Assembly: GCA_030539285.1 (NCBI GenBank)
Contig: JAUNSH010000005.1
Span: forward strand, 21,873 to 85,872
Origin: Eubacteriales bacterium
Lineage (GTDB): Bacteria > Bacillota > Clostridia > Oscillospirales > Oscillospiraceae
Direction of reading: 5' to 3'
Length of the DNA: 64,000 nt
Below are positions 17,276 to 25,665 of the stretch, piece by piece. The translations under genes were made by a program, and so were the position numbers. The first letter of the stretch is position 1. Each line of letters begins with the position of its first letter. The notes beneath the pieces are model-generated. The model was not told where the DNA came from. It did not search any database and saw only the letters and a list, made by a program, of their open reading frames with translations.

Positions 17276-17864
17276 GTTTTGAAAGGAATTCTGTTTCCAG
17301 AGATATAAAAGACCTTGTGGAGCTTCTGAGCCGGGATCAGGAAATCCTGACACAAGAAAGGGATCTTCTGAATTACGAAGTGGAATACGATCCCTCTTTA
17401 CATGGCTATAAGGTTAGCTGCCGCCCCTATGAATTTGATGATCTCCGGCTCTTGGCTGAGTGTGTCCGGGCATCCAAATTCATTTCCAAAAAACAGGAAG
17501 AAGGATTGCTTGCGGCAATCGAAAGCCTATGCAGCGAACACCAGATTCAGGAACTCCAAAACGAAGTCTATTTGATCGGCAGAACAAAAACAACGAACAA
17601 ATATATCATGGGATATATACGCAGCGTGTCTTCTCCATGTTCGGCGGCGAACAGAAACGGGTAAGTATTCGCTTTATCAATCCACTTCTGGACACTGTTG
17701 TGGAACGGTTCGGCTTCGGTGCTGAAACATTCTATAAGCCTGATGATGATACCCATTTTATTGCGACAACCGATGTAGAAATCAGCGACCAATTCTATGG
17801 CTGCTCTCCCATGGTCGGTATGACCGTTTCCGTGGCTGTCGCTGTTGAGGAGAGCCTGAAGTAA
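17254..17864 (+). pseudogene. WYL-domain regulator, broken
   Basis: Two pieces of a helix-turn-helix/WYL transcription regulator lie in different frames. The first (to about 17620) includes RDIKDLVELL and the linker LRLLAECVRASKFISKKQ up to TNKYI; the second (from about 17620 to 17864) is the WYL C-terminal part VFSMFGGEQKRVSIRF through FYGCSPMVGM. The N-terminal DNA-binding helix and the central WYL core are missing, so an internal deletion with frame change has occurred near 17615-17630. Expected to be non-functional. Confidence 0.75.
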
Positions 17865-17901
17865 GGATTTTTCCTGTAAAACAGAGTAAATAGCAAACGT
17901 T

Positions 17902-18603
17902 TTAAGCCTCCCGGTGTAAAAACCGGGAGGTTGTTTTATTCCTGTTCCCGAATCTGAAAGAAGGAACCCTTGGTTTCGAGAACACCCTTTTTTTCAGTCT
18001 GCCGATCTCCGCCGACATGGCGCTGCGCTCCACCCCCAGATAGTCCGCCAATGCCTGCCTGTCAAAGGGAATGGTGAATTCTGACTTCCCCTGGATTTTA
18101 GCCTGCTCCAGAAGATATTCCATCAGCTTTTCCTGGGTAGTTTTCCGGGACATACAGCGGATCTTCCGGGTCAGAGTCAGATTTTTCTGGGCAATGCCCT
18201 GAAGCAGATTCCGAATCAGGAGACTGTGAAAGGCGCAGGCACCTGAGCAGCCGGACAGCACTTTTTTGCAGTCCAGCAGCAATACGGTGCTGGTTTGCAG
18301 GGCAATCACGCTGACCGGCAGGGCTTCCAGCCCCGCGCAGGCGAAGGCCTCCCCGAACAGTCCGCCGGGGGCCACTGCCGTCAGCATGCTGCGGTTTCCA
18401 TAGAAATCATCCCGAACTACCTGAACGCTGCCCGAAAGCACCACGCCCACGAAGTTTGCCGGGTCGCCCTCCAGAAACACCGGGCTGCCTTTGGGGATTT
18501 TGAGAGTTTTCCCGTCGAGACAGCTGAGCATTTCCACGATTTCCTCCGGTTTGATGCCCATAAACAGGGGACAGTGGGTCAAAACTTCAAAATATTCTTC
18601 CAT
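17902..18603 (-). CDS. Crp/Fnr family regulator, C-terminus frameshifted
   Basis: A 233-residue Crp/Fnr-type regulator: cyclic-nucleotide-binding-like beta barrel (about 10-120), dimer helix, and winged helix with RQALADYLGVERSAMSAEIGRL. No cysteine set for a Fnr cluster is evident in the N-terminus. AAGGAG precedes ATG 18603. The last 23 residues are unlike the family and are coded partly by the terminator stem. A run of seven A (minus strand; T at 17988-17994) is the cause: with eight A the frame would read KKKGVLETKGSFFQ and stop at TAA 17936-17938, just before the hairpin. Either a one-base error, a mutation or slippage. It is divergent from the Fe-S protein gene and probably controls it. 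Confidence 0.85.
   Translation of the reverse strand: MEEYFEVLTHCPLFMGIKPEEIVEMLSCLDGKTLKIPKGSPVFLEGDPANFVGVVLSGSVQVVRDDFYGNRSMLTAVAPGGLFGEAFACAGLEALPVSVIALQTSTVLLLDCKKVLSGCSGACAFHSLLIRNLLQGIAQKNLTLTRKIRCMSRKTTQEKLMEYLLEQAKIQGKSEFTIPFDRQALADYLGVERSAMSAEIGRLKKRVFSKPRVPSFRFGNRNKTTSRFLHREA
17907..17938. terminator. Bidirectional terminator
   Basis: CCTCCCGG / CCGGGAGG stem with an 8-base loop, then TTGTTTTATT on the plus strand. It stands between the WYL remnant and the convergent Crp/Fnr gene; as the sequence stands, the Crp/Fnr reading frame runs into it. Confidence 0.8.
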
Positions 18604-18615
18604 AAATCGCTCCTT

Positions 18616-18674
18616 TGTTGGAAATCCAACATACTGTTTTGCTCCAGTATAGTAAACTGTAGCCGTAAAGTCAA
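18616..18674. promoter_or_regulatory. Crp/Fnr-type operator and divergent promoters
   Basis: A perfect 16-bp palindrome, TGTTGGAAATCCAACA (18616-18631), has the half-site/N4/half-site form of Crp/Fnr sites. The regulator promoter on the minus strand is TTGACT (18669-18674), 17 bp, TATACT (18646-18651), with the palindrome just downstream of its start, fitting autorepression. For the Fe-S gene, if TAAACT (18653-18658) is the -10, the palindrome centre is at about -41.5, the classic position for activation. Confidence 0.7.
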
Positions 18675-18693
18675 GAAAACAGGAGGAATGTAT

Positions 18694-19389
18694 ATGATTC
18701 GCAGAATTATTGAAATTGATGAGGAAAAATGCAACGGCTGCGGTGCCTGTGCGGCTGCCTGCCACGAGGGGGCCATCGCCATGGTGGACGGCAAGGCAAA
18801 GCTCATGCGGGATGACTACTGCGACGGACTGGGGGACTGCCTGCCCGCCTGCCCCACGGGGGCCATCTCCTTTGTGGAGCGGGAAGCAGCGGCCTATGAC
18901 GAGGCTGCTGTGCTGGCAGCCAAGGCAAAGAAAGCCGAGGTTCTGCCTTGCGGCTGTCCTGGTACCCAGGCCAAGGCCATTCATCACGCACAGGAGGTCC
19001 CGGCCAGCGCCCCTCAACCTTCCCAGCTGAGCCAGTGGCCTGTGCAGATCAAGCTGGTGCCCGTGAAGGCACCATGGTTTGACGGGTCAAAGCTGCTGGT
19101 GGCCGCTGACTGCACCGCCTATGCCTACGCGAATTTCCATCAGGATTTTATTCGTGGGCATATCACTTTGGTGGGCTGCCCCAAACTGGACGTCGTAGAC
19201 TATTCAGAAAAGCTGGGGGAGATTCTGAAAAACAACGATATTCGCAGCGTCACGGTAGTCCGCATGGAGGTGCCCTGCTGCGGCGGGCTGGAGAACGCCG
19301 TGAAGAAGGCCCTGCAAAACAGCGGTAAGCTGATTCCGTGGAATGTGGTCACCATTTCCACCGACGGCAGAATTCTCGACAGAACGTAA
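18694..19389 (+). CDS. 4Fe-4S ferredoxin-domain protein
   Basis: A 231-residue iron-sulfur protein. The N-terminal dicluster ferredoxin domain has CNGCGACAAAC (about residues 13-23) and CDGLGDCLPACP (about 47-58). After a linker with CGCPG, a C-terminal domain of about 110 residues carries VGCPKLD and EVPCCGGLE, further possible ligands. Proteins of this layout are common in anaerobes beside Crp/Fnr regulators and hybrid-cluster genes; a redox or nitrosative-stress role is inferred. AGGAGG lies 7 bases before ATG 18694. Confidence 0.85.
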   Translation: MIRRIIEIDEEKCNGCGACAAACHEGAIAMVDGKAKLMRDDYCDGLGDCLPACPTGAISFVEREAAAYDEAAVLAAKAKKAEVLPCGCPGTQAKAIHHAQEVPASAPQPSQLSQWPVQIKLVPVKAPWFDGSKLLVAADCTAYAYANFHQDFIRGHITLVGCPKLDVVDYSEKLGEILKNNDIRSVTVVRMEVPCCGGLENAVKKALQNSGKLIPWNVVTISTDGRILDRT

Positions 19390-19463
19390 TTGGAAACCCA
19401 CCGGAGTTCCTTCTGGACACCGGTGGGTTTGTGCTGTATAATAAGGAAAAAGGAGGGTGCCCT

Positions 19464-19877
19464 ATGGTGAAAGAACTGATGCATGACCCTATTTTCCTCG
19501 GGAGGAAGTCGGCTCCTGCCGCTAAGGAGGACTTGCAGACCGCACAGGATCTGCTGGACACGCTGACCGCTCACAAGGATACCTGCGTGGGCATGGCAGC
19601 GAATATGATCGGTGTCTGCAAGAGGATCATCGCCTTTGACAACGCCGGGACCTATATGATCATGCTGAACCCGGAGATCGTGAAGCAGGCGGGGGAGTAC
19701 GAGACTGAGGAGAGCTGCCTGTCCCTGCTGGGCGGGCCGCGAAAAACCAAGCGGTACGAAAAAATCAAGGTGCGGTATGAGACACTGGACTTTCAGACAA
19801 GACTGAAAACCTTCACCGGCTGGACGGCCCAAATCATCCAGCACGAGATCGACCACTGCAACGGTATTCTGATTTGA
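19464..19877 (+). CDS. Peptide deformylase-like protein
   Basis: A 137-residue protein of the peptide deformylase family, which removes the formyl group from new proteins using a metal held by Cys and HExxH. Motif 3 HEIDH (about residues 127-131) and motif 2 ESCLSL (about 85-90) are present. Motif 1 reads VGMAANMIG instead of GxGLAAxQ, so the usual glutamine is methionine, and motif 2 has Ser for Gly. It is shorter than housekeeping enzymes (about 150-180). It is probably a secondary or divergent deformylase. AGGAGGG precedes the start. Confidence 0.85.
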   Translation: MVKELMHDPIFLGRKSAPAAKEDLQTAQDLLDTLTAHKDTCVGMAANMIGVCKRIIAFDNAGTYMIMLNPEIVKQAGEYETEESCLSLLGGPRKTKRYEKIKVRYETLDFQTRLKTFTGWTAQIIQHEIDHCNGILI

Positions 19878-19899
19878 GGGAAAAGGAAGGGACATTTCT

Positions 19900-20445
19900 A
19901 TGTACGAGGAAATCAAGACGCAGGCCCGTCAGGCGGTTACGGAGCTTTTGGAGCAGGCGAAGCTGAAGCCCGGCGCCCTGCTGGTCATCGGCTGCTCCTC
20001 CAGCGAAATTGTGGGAAGCCGCATCGGCAAAGGCTCCAGTGAGGAGGCTGCAAAGGCAGCGTTCGAGGGGATCTACCCGGTGCTGAAGGAGCATGGCATT
20101 TTTCTGGCGGTCCAGTGCTGTGAGCATCTGAACCGGGCGCTGATTCTGGAGCGGGAGGCCACGGAGCTGCGGGGCTATGAGATCGTCAACGTGAAGCCCC
20201 AGCCAAAGGCTGGCGGCTGGTTCGCCGTCACTGCATGGAACGCTTTTTCAGACCCTGTGGCGGTGGAGACCATCCGGGCCGACGCGGGGATGGACATTGG
20301 CGGCACCCTGATCGGGATGCACCTGAAAGCGGTAGCTGTGCCGGTGCGCACCAGCGTCAGTAAGATCGGCGAAGCGATTGTCCTCTTTGCCCGCACCCGG
20401 CCCAAGTATATTGGCGGCCCCCGGGCGGTTTATCAGGATATGTAA
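19900..20445 (+). CDS. UPF0340 / YwlG family protein
   Basis: A 181-residue protein of the YwlG (DUF436) family, function unknown. Typical marks are VIGCSSSEIVG near residue 29, the central QCCEHLNRAL (about 72) and the C-terminal RPKYIGGPRA. It follows the PDF-like gene by 22 bases with a good ribosome site (GGAAGG), and ends at a terminator. Confidence 0.9.
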   Translation: MYEEIKTQARQAVTELLEQAKLKPGALLVIGCSSSEIVGSRIGKGSSEEAAKAAFEGIYPVLKEHGIFLAVQCCEHLNRALILEREATELRGYEIVNVKPQPKAGGWFAVTAWNAFSDPVAVETIRADAGMDIGGTLIGMHLKAVAVPVRTSVSKIGEAIVLFARTRPKYIGGPRAVYQDM

Positions 20446-20450
20446 TGGAA

Positions 20451-20478
20451 AATGGACTGGCTTTCAAAGTCAGTCCAT
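20451..20478. terminator. Bidirectional terminator
   Basis: AATGGACTG / CAGTCCATT stem with a 10-base loop followed by CTTTC, between convergent ywlG-like and LmbE-like genes. Confidence 0.7.
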
Positions 20479-20482
20479 TCTT

Positions 20483-21247
20483 TCAATCTGCTTCCGGCAG
20501 GCAGTGCATCTGGGTCTGGCCCAGCACCCGGAAGCCCTCTGCCTGCCCTTTCAGGCTGCGGATGCCGAAATCCAAAGCCCGAAGCTTGAGATACAGACGG
20601 ATACTCCTTGCCCCGGCACAGTCCGGTGGGAACTGGCTTTTGTGGCAGGAAAACACAGCGTCCAGCTGCTTTTGCAGATGCCCCCGGGTGGACACAAATC
20701 GGTTGGGGCGGGCGGTCATGTAGTAGGCCAGTGCCTGAATCTGCACGGATTTTGTGCCATACTGCTCCATGATCCCGCTGTTGGAGGAAAGGTAAGCCAG
20801 TCTGCGGACGGCCTGCCCCACATTCAGGTGGTCCACATGACATTCGCTGTCAACGCAGGGATCCGGGGCGAAGATGGCCTGGGGCTGAACCTGCCCGATC
20901 ACCTGTGCAATACCATGGAACAGTTCCTCCTGAGAATAAAATCCGCCGTCAGAAAGTCCCAGAAACCGCACATCCGTGACACCCAGCAGCCCGGCAGACC
21001 GCCGGGCTTCTTCTTTGCGCACCGCCGCCAGCTCCAACCCCCGGAGGGTGGTATTTTCATCGCCATAGCGGCCGTCGGTGCAAATCAGAAAGGTGACCTG
21101 TTTGCCAAGGGAAACCAGCCGGGACACAGTGGCTCCCGCGCCGATCTCAATGTCGTCCGGGTGAGGGCCAACGAACAGATAGCGGTCAAAGCGCTCCAAA
21201 TCCGGAAGTGGCGCGGCAAAGCGCAGGGCAAGTTTTGTCAGACTCAT
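20483..21247 (-). CDS. PIG-L/LmbE family deacetylase
   Basis: A 254-residue zinc hydrolase of the PIG-L/LmbE family, which removes acetyl groups from N-acetylglucosamine-type sugars and related small molecules. The zinc/catalytic motif is GPHPDDIE at about residues 27-34, with the third ligand in HVDH (about 137-140). No signal peptide, so it acts in the cytoplasm. Its start overlaps the stop of the GPH symporter gene by 4 bases, which implies translational coupling and suggests that it processes the imported sugar. Confidence 0.9.
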   Translation of the reverse strand: MSLTKLALRFAAPLPDLERFDRYLFVGPHPDDIEIGAGATVSRLVSLGKQVTFLICTDGRYGDENTTLRGLELAAVRKEEARRSAGLLGVTDVRFLGLSDGGFYSQEELFHGIAQVIGQVQPQAIFAPDPCVDSECHVDHLNVGQAVRRLAYLSSNSGIMEQYGTKSVQIQALAYYMTARPNRFVSTRGHLQKQLDAVFSCHKSQFPPDCAGARSIRLYLKLRALDFGIRSLKGQAEGFRVLGQTQMHCLPEAD

Positions 21248-22725
21248 ACTGCCTGCCCCTTTCGCTGTGCCAGCTCCTGGCAGATCTCCTCGTAACGGTC
21301 CTCATCCAGCGTGTAGTGCTTCCGATAGATCAGATAGGAGATCAGCATCAGAAGGAAGGGCAGGACGGTGAAGGACAGGAACAAACCGTGGGTCTGCCAG
21401 GGCTGCACCGTGGCGAGGACACCCTCGATGGAGGAGAGCTTTTGGGCTTCTGTGATGGTGCCCAGCGCGGCGGCGTTTTCCAGCTGGGAGATCTGGTTGG
21501 TGCAGGCGGTGACCCGGAACACCAGATAGGACAGCGACGTGACCGCCACGATCAGAGCGGAACCCAGCTTGGTCAGGAAGGGCCGCAGGGAGGTGATGAT
21601 GGCCTCGTCCCGGACGCCGTGAAGGTACTCGTTGTACTCCACCGTGTTGATAATGGAGATCATCATGATCAGATAGAAGCTGTACTGTCCGAAGTTGGCG
21701 AACATATTGAACAGGGTAATGGCCCAGAACCGGGCGGTGGAATTGGCGATCAGGAACCCGGAGAGAATGGTCAGGGCGTAGCCTGCGGCGGAGATCATCA
21801 GCATCCCCTTCATCAGCTTTTTCCTCTGGATCCGGCGGCTGATGGCGGGGTAGGCTGCCATCAGCACGGCGGTTGCCAGCATACCAACGGTGTTGAAAAT
21901 GGAGTACAGCCCGCCGCTGTAGCCAAAGTCCAGATAGACATAGGTGGAAGCCAATCCGCCCACCGCAAGGCCGTTACCAATCTGGTGGATCAGGAAGGAG
22001 GCCGCGATCCAGCGCAGCTGGTCGTTGCCGGTGATGGTTTTCCAAATACGCTTGAAGCTGATGGGGGTGGGCGCCTGAGTCTGCGCGGCGGGCTGCTCCC
22101 GGACGCCGAAAATGGTGAAGCACAAAAACAGCGGGGAAAGAATGCTGATGATTATGGCAATGCGTCCGTAGGCCGTCATGGCGTTGCCGCCCAGGGCCAT
22201 GGAGCCGGTGGTGAACATGGGGATCAGCATGGCGGCGAGGGTTCCGCCGATGCCAGCGCAGAGGGTGGCCCGGCTGGTGAACTGGTTGCGGGCGTTGGCG
22301 TCGGAGCTGAGGGCGGCGACCATGCCCCAGTAGGAGATGTCGTGCATGGTGTAGGCGATGGAGTGGAGGAAGTACATAATGCCGAAAAACACGATGAAGC
22401 TCCAGCCTTGCAGTGAGGTATTGAAGGTGGCGGTGACCACCGCGGAGGTGGACAGAATGCCGATGGCCAGCCAGGGCTTGAACTTGCCGAACCGGGTGCG
22501 GGTGCGCTCGATGATGTTACCCATGATGGGGTCATTCAGGCCGTCGAATACCCGGGCTGCCACCATGATGACCGTGACAGCGCTGAGCTGGGCGGCACTG
22601 AGCTGCCGGGTGAACAGTATGTAGGTCAGAAGGAAATTGGTAAACAGTGCGTAGGTCGCGTCCCGGCCAATGGTGCCCAGAGGGAACATCCAGAGGTTGC
22701 GGCGGTTGCGTTTTTGTTCATCCAT
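21244..22725 (-). CDS. GPH-family sugar:cation symporter
   Basis: A 493-residue, twelve-helix transporter of the glycoside-pentoside-hexuronide:cation symporter family (MFS_2). Marks: GTIGRDATYALFTNFLLTY near the N-terminus, NDPIMGNIIERTRTRFGKFKPW (about residues 64-85; cation-site loop), and the central loop before a second six-helix half. The sugar is unknown; the coupled LmbE-type deacetylase suggests an N-acetylated sugar or glycoside. Longer C-terminal half than most relatives because of an insertion at about 410-440 (charged, Ala/Glu-rich). Confidence 0.9.
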   Translation of the reverse strand: MDEQKRNRRNLWMFPLGTIGRDATYALFTNFLLTYILFTRQLSAAQLSAVTVIMVAARVFDGLNDPIMGNIIERTRTRFGKFKPWLAIGILSTSAVVTATFNTSLQGWSFIVFFGIMYFLHSIAYTMHDISYWGMVAALSSDANARNQFTSRATLCAGIGGTLAAMLIPMFTTGSMALGGNAMTAYGRIAIIISILSPLFLCFTIFGVREQPAAQTQAPTPISFKRIWKTITGNDQLRWIAASFLIHQIGNGLAVGGLASTYVYLDFGYSGGLYSIFNTVGMLATAVLMAAYPAISRRIQRKKLMKGMLMISAAGYALTILSGFLIANSTARFWAITLFNMFANFGQYSFYLIMMISIINTVEYNEYLHGVRDEAIITSLRPFLTKLGSALIVAVTSLSYLVFRVTACTNQISQLENAAALGTITEAQKLSSIEGVLATVQPWQTHGLFLSFTVLPFLLMLISYLIYRKHYTLDEDRYEEICQELAQRKGQAV

Positions 22726-22755
22726 GGTGTAAAACCTCCCTGCTTGAGTTAAAAT

Positions 22756-22784
22756 ATTGTAGCATTCCTTCGACGGCGTGACAA
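22756..22784 (-). promoter_or_regulatory. Promoter of the GPH-LmbE operon
   Basis: Minus strand TTGTCA (22779-22784), 17-bp spacer, TACAAT (22756-22761). The 354-bp gap 22726-23079 between divergent operons otherwise holds only the promoter at 22998; no operator repeat or riboswitch could be recognised in it. Confidence 0.75.
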
Positions 22785-22997
22785 TCCTTTCTGCTGCCGG
22801 GGATGTTCTTTTGTAGGTATTGTGAAAAAAGCTTGGACATTTTTGTGAGATTTTACTAAAATGACGCTTCGGAAAGAAGGGCTGTCATTTCTGCAACGGG
22901 ATTTGGACGGAAATGCACAGATAACGATATCTATGGGGAGAACCTGCCTATATTTGCATAATCGTCACGCAGAAAATGCAAAAAATAAAATGAATTG

Positions 22998-23026
22998 TTG
23001 ACAAGCCGCCGGGAATTTGATATCAT
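22998..23026 (+). promoter_or_regulatory. Promoter of the pepV operon
   Basis: TTGACA (22998-23003), 17-bp spacer, TATCAT (23021-23026), about 50 bases before the dipeptidase start. Confidence 0.8.
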
Positions 23027-23079
23027 AAAACTATTATTCTGCTCCGGGTAAGGGGCACGGGGCTTTCAGGAGGTCAGCT

Positions 23080-24450
23080 ATGGAATTAAAGGAATGTGTC
23101 AAACAGCTGGAGCCGTCTATGCTCAAGTGCCTGCAGGAAAATCTTCGGATTCCCAGCGTACAGGGAGAGCCGGAGCCGGGAATGCCTTACGGCAGCGAGG
23201 TCCGCAGAAGTCTGGATCATTTACTGGCGGCGGCGGAGGCCCTGGGTTTTCTCACGGTGAATATGGACGGGCAGCTGGGCTGGTGTGAATACGGCACCGG
23301 CGAGGAAATGGTGGCTGTGCTGGGCCATTTGGATGTGGTGCCCGCCGGGGACGACTGGAGCTTCGACCCCTGGGGCGGTGAGATCAAAGACGGACGGATC
23401 TTCGGACGGGGCACCATGGATGATAAAGGACCCTCTGTTGCGGCCTTGTTCGCCTTGGCGGCTCTGCGGGATTCCGGCCTGCCTATCCGCCGCCGAATTC
23501 GGGTGCTCTGGGGCTGCAACGAGGAAAGTGGCTCCGCCGATATGAAATATTACCTTGCCCATAATGGGGAAATTCCTGTGATGGGCTTTACTCCTGACGG
23601 AGAGTACCCGGTGATCAACGGCGAGAAGGGCATTATCAACGTGACCTATGAGAAGAAGCTGGACCGGGTAGGGGATCTGCAGCTGATTTCCCTCTACGGC
23701 GGCACGGCCCCCAATGTGGTGCCCTCCTCCGCCTGCGCCAAGCTTTCCTGTTCTCAGGAGCTGGCTCAGCGGTTGTCCAAGCTGCAAGCGCCCAAGCTGC
23801 GCTATACCGCTACCGAATATGGCCTGTTCGTGGAAGCCGAGGGCACCAGTGCCCACGGAAGCACCCCGGAGCTGGGAGAAAACGCCATCGGACGGCTGCT
23901 GCTGGCGCTGGATACCCTGCCTTTGGAAGGCGACACAAAGAATGCCATCCATTTCCTGGCGGAAACCCTGGGCATGGAAACCGACGGCACGTCGGCGGGC
24001 ATCGCGATTTCTGACGAGGTTTCCGGCAAGCTGACCCTGAACTGGGGTACCCTGAATATTGAAAACGGCAGCCTGCAAATGAAGATCAACTACCGCTATC
24101 CCGTGACCAAGTCCTACGACGACTGCGCGCCTATTCTGGACGCGAAATTTGCCGCCGCCGGCTTCACCAAAGCCGCTGAGCTGCACAAGGCAAAGCTCTA
24201 CGTCCCTGAGGACAGCGAGCTGGTGCGGACACTGATGAAGGTGTACCGGGAGCAGACGGGGCTGGAAGGAACGCCCAAATCCATCGGTGGCGGCACTTAT
24301 GCCAAGAGCCTGCCCAATATCGTGGCCTTTGGCCCGATTTTCCCCGGCGACGAGATCCGGGAGCATAAGCCCGACGAATTTCTGGAGCTTTCCCGGCTGA
24401 TGGAAAACACACAGATCATCGCCGCGGCTATGTATGAGATGGCGAAATAA
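23080..24450 (+). CDS. pepV: M20 dipeptidase (PepV/Sapep)
   Basis: A 456-residue metallopeptidase of the Sapep/PepV branch of family M20, cleaving dipeptides from the N-terminus. Metal and catalytic residues: His in LGHLDVVPAGDDW (about 84), Asp in GTMDDKGP (about 115), the Glu pair in CNEESGS (about 149-150), Asp in TPDGEYP (about 173) and a C-terminal His in REHKPDE (about 432). The central lid domain (about 185-380) is characteristic of PepV. It leads an operon with dipeptide epimerase and a DUF819 protein, pointing to salvage of cell-wall dipeptides. Confidence 0.93.
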   Translation: MELKECVKQLEPSMLKCLQENLRIPSVQGEPEPGMPYGSEVRRSLDHLLAAAEALGFLTVNMDGQLGWCEYGTGEEMVAVLGHLDVVPAGDDWSFDPWGGEIKDGRIFGRGTMDDKGPSVAALFALAALRDSGLPIRRRIRVLWGCNEESGSADMKYYLAHNGEIPVMGFTPDGEYPVINGEKGIINVTYEKKLDRVGDLQLISLYGGTAPNVVPSSACAKLSCSQELAQRLSKLQAPKLRYTATEYGLFVEAEGTSAHGSTPELGENAIGRLLLALDTLPLEGDTKNAIHFLAETLGMETDGTSAGIAISDEVSGKLTLNWGTLNIENGSLQMKINYRYPVTKSYDDCAPILDAKFAAAGFTKAAELHKAKLYVPEDSELVRTLMKVYREQTGLEGTPKSIGGGTYAKSLPNIVAFGPIFPGDEIREHKPDEFLELSRLMENTQIIAAAMYEMAK

Positions 24451-24465
24451 GGAAGGAGCGTTCCT

Positions 24466-25563
24466 ATGAAAATTACAAAGGTTCGTCTGGGCCGGATCTC
24501 CGTCCCTCTGCGTACCCCCTTTAAGACGGCCCTGCGCAGCGTTAATTCCGTGGAGGATGTGATCGTCGAAATTCACACCGACTGCGGCGCGGTGGGCTAT
24601 GGCGAAGCCCCTCCCACCGGGGCCATCACCGGCGATACCACCGGTGCCATCATCGGCGCCATTCAGGACCACATCGCCAAGACCATCGTGGGAAAAGATG
24701 TGGATGAATTTGAGCCGCTGCTGCAATCCGTGCAGAAGTGCATCGTGGGCAACACCAGCGCCAAGGCCGCTGTGGATATGGCCCTGTGGGACCTGTACGG
24801 CCAGCTGTACAAGATCCCTGTCTACAAGCTTATGGGCGGCGGACGCAAAAAAATCGTGACGGACATCACCATCTCCGTCAACGACCCGGAGACCATGGTG
24901 AAGGATGCCCTTATTGCCATTGACCGGGGCTACGACTGCCTGAAAATGAAGGTAGGCGTGAACCCCGAGCTGGATGTGGCACGACTGGCGGCAGTCCGGG
25001 GGGCCGTGGGCAAGGATGTGGTCATCCGCATCGATGCCAATCAGGCCTGGCAGCCCAAGGAAGCTGTCAAAATTCTGAATAAGATGCAGGAGCAGGGGCT
25101 GGACATCGAGCTGGTGGAGCAGCCCGTCAAGGCCCACGACTTTGAGGGCCTGAAGTACGTCACTGAGCGCAGCTACGTGCCCGTTCTGGCGGACGAGGCG
25201 GTGTTCTCTCCCGAGGATGCCATGACCATCATGAAAATGGGCGCGGCTGACCTGATTAACATCAAGCTCATGAAGTGCGGTGGTCTTTATAACGCATTGA
25301 AGATCGCCTCCGCCGCCGAGGTCTTCGGCGTGGAGTGCATGATCGGTTGTATGCTGGAAGCCAAGATATCCGTCAACGCCGCCGTGCATTTGAGCTGCGC
25401 AAAGAACATCATCACCAAGGTGGATCTGGACGGCCCGGTGCTGTGCAGCGAGGACCCGATTTTGGGCGGCGCGGTGTTCAACGAGAAGGAGATCACTGTT
25501 TCTGACGCTCCCGGCCTGGGCATTCTGGGCATCGAGGAAGGAAGGATCACCTACATCGACTGA
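24466..25563 (+). CDS. L-Ala-D/L-Glu (dipeptide) epimerase
   Basis: A 365-residue enolase-superfamily enzyme of the dipeptide epimerase group. Catalytic Lys pair in CLKMKVG (about 162-164), metal ligands in RIDANQAW (about 191), ELVEQP (about 219) and LADEAV (about 244), second base Lys in NIKLMK (about 268) and the C-terminal VDLDGP (about 321-326) loop typical of Ala-Glu epimerases. It inverts the D-Glu of L-Ala-D-Glu from murein so that peptidases can cut it. 15 bases after pepV. Confidence 0.93.
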   Translation: MKITKVRLGRISVPLRTPFKTALRSVNSVEDVIVEIHTDCGAVGYGEAPPTGAITGDTTGAIIGAIQDHIAKTIVGKDVDEFEPLLQSVQKCIVGNTSAKAAVDMALWDLYGQLYKIPVYKLMGGGRKKIVTDITISVNDPETMVKDALIAIDRGYDCLKMKVGVNPELDVARLAAVRGAVGKDVVIRIDANQAWQPKEAVKILNKMQEQGLDIELVEQPVKAHDFEGLKYVTERSYVPVLADEAVFSPEDAMTIMKMGAADLINIKLMKCGGLYNALKIASAAEVFGVECMIGCMLEAKISVNAAVHLSCAKNIITKVDLDGPVLCSEDPILGGAVFNEKEITVSDAPGLGILGIEEGRITYID

Positions 25564-25665
25564 CCCCATCAACTGCGGAAGTGCCGGAGCGGTGAGATCC
25601 TTCGGGATAGCAGCCAAAGCCCTCGGGGGTTTCCGAAAGAATAAAAGTGAAAAGGAAGGATTACT

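Noticed and set aside
21208-22416. A 402-codon plus-strand frame
   Set aside because: Shadow of the GPH symporter gene; Gly/Asp/His-rich with no recognisable domain.
22785-22997. Possible regulatory RNA between the GPH and pepV operons
   Set aside because: No strong stem, repeat or conserved motif could be found; left as plain intergenic DNA with two promoters.
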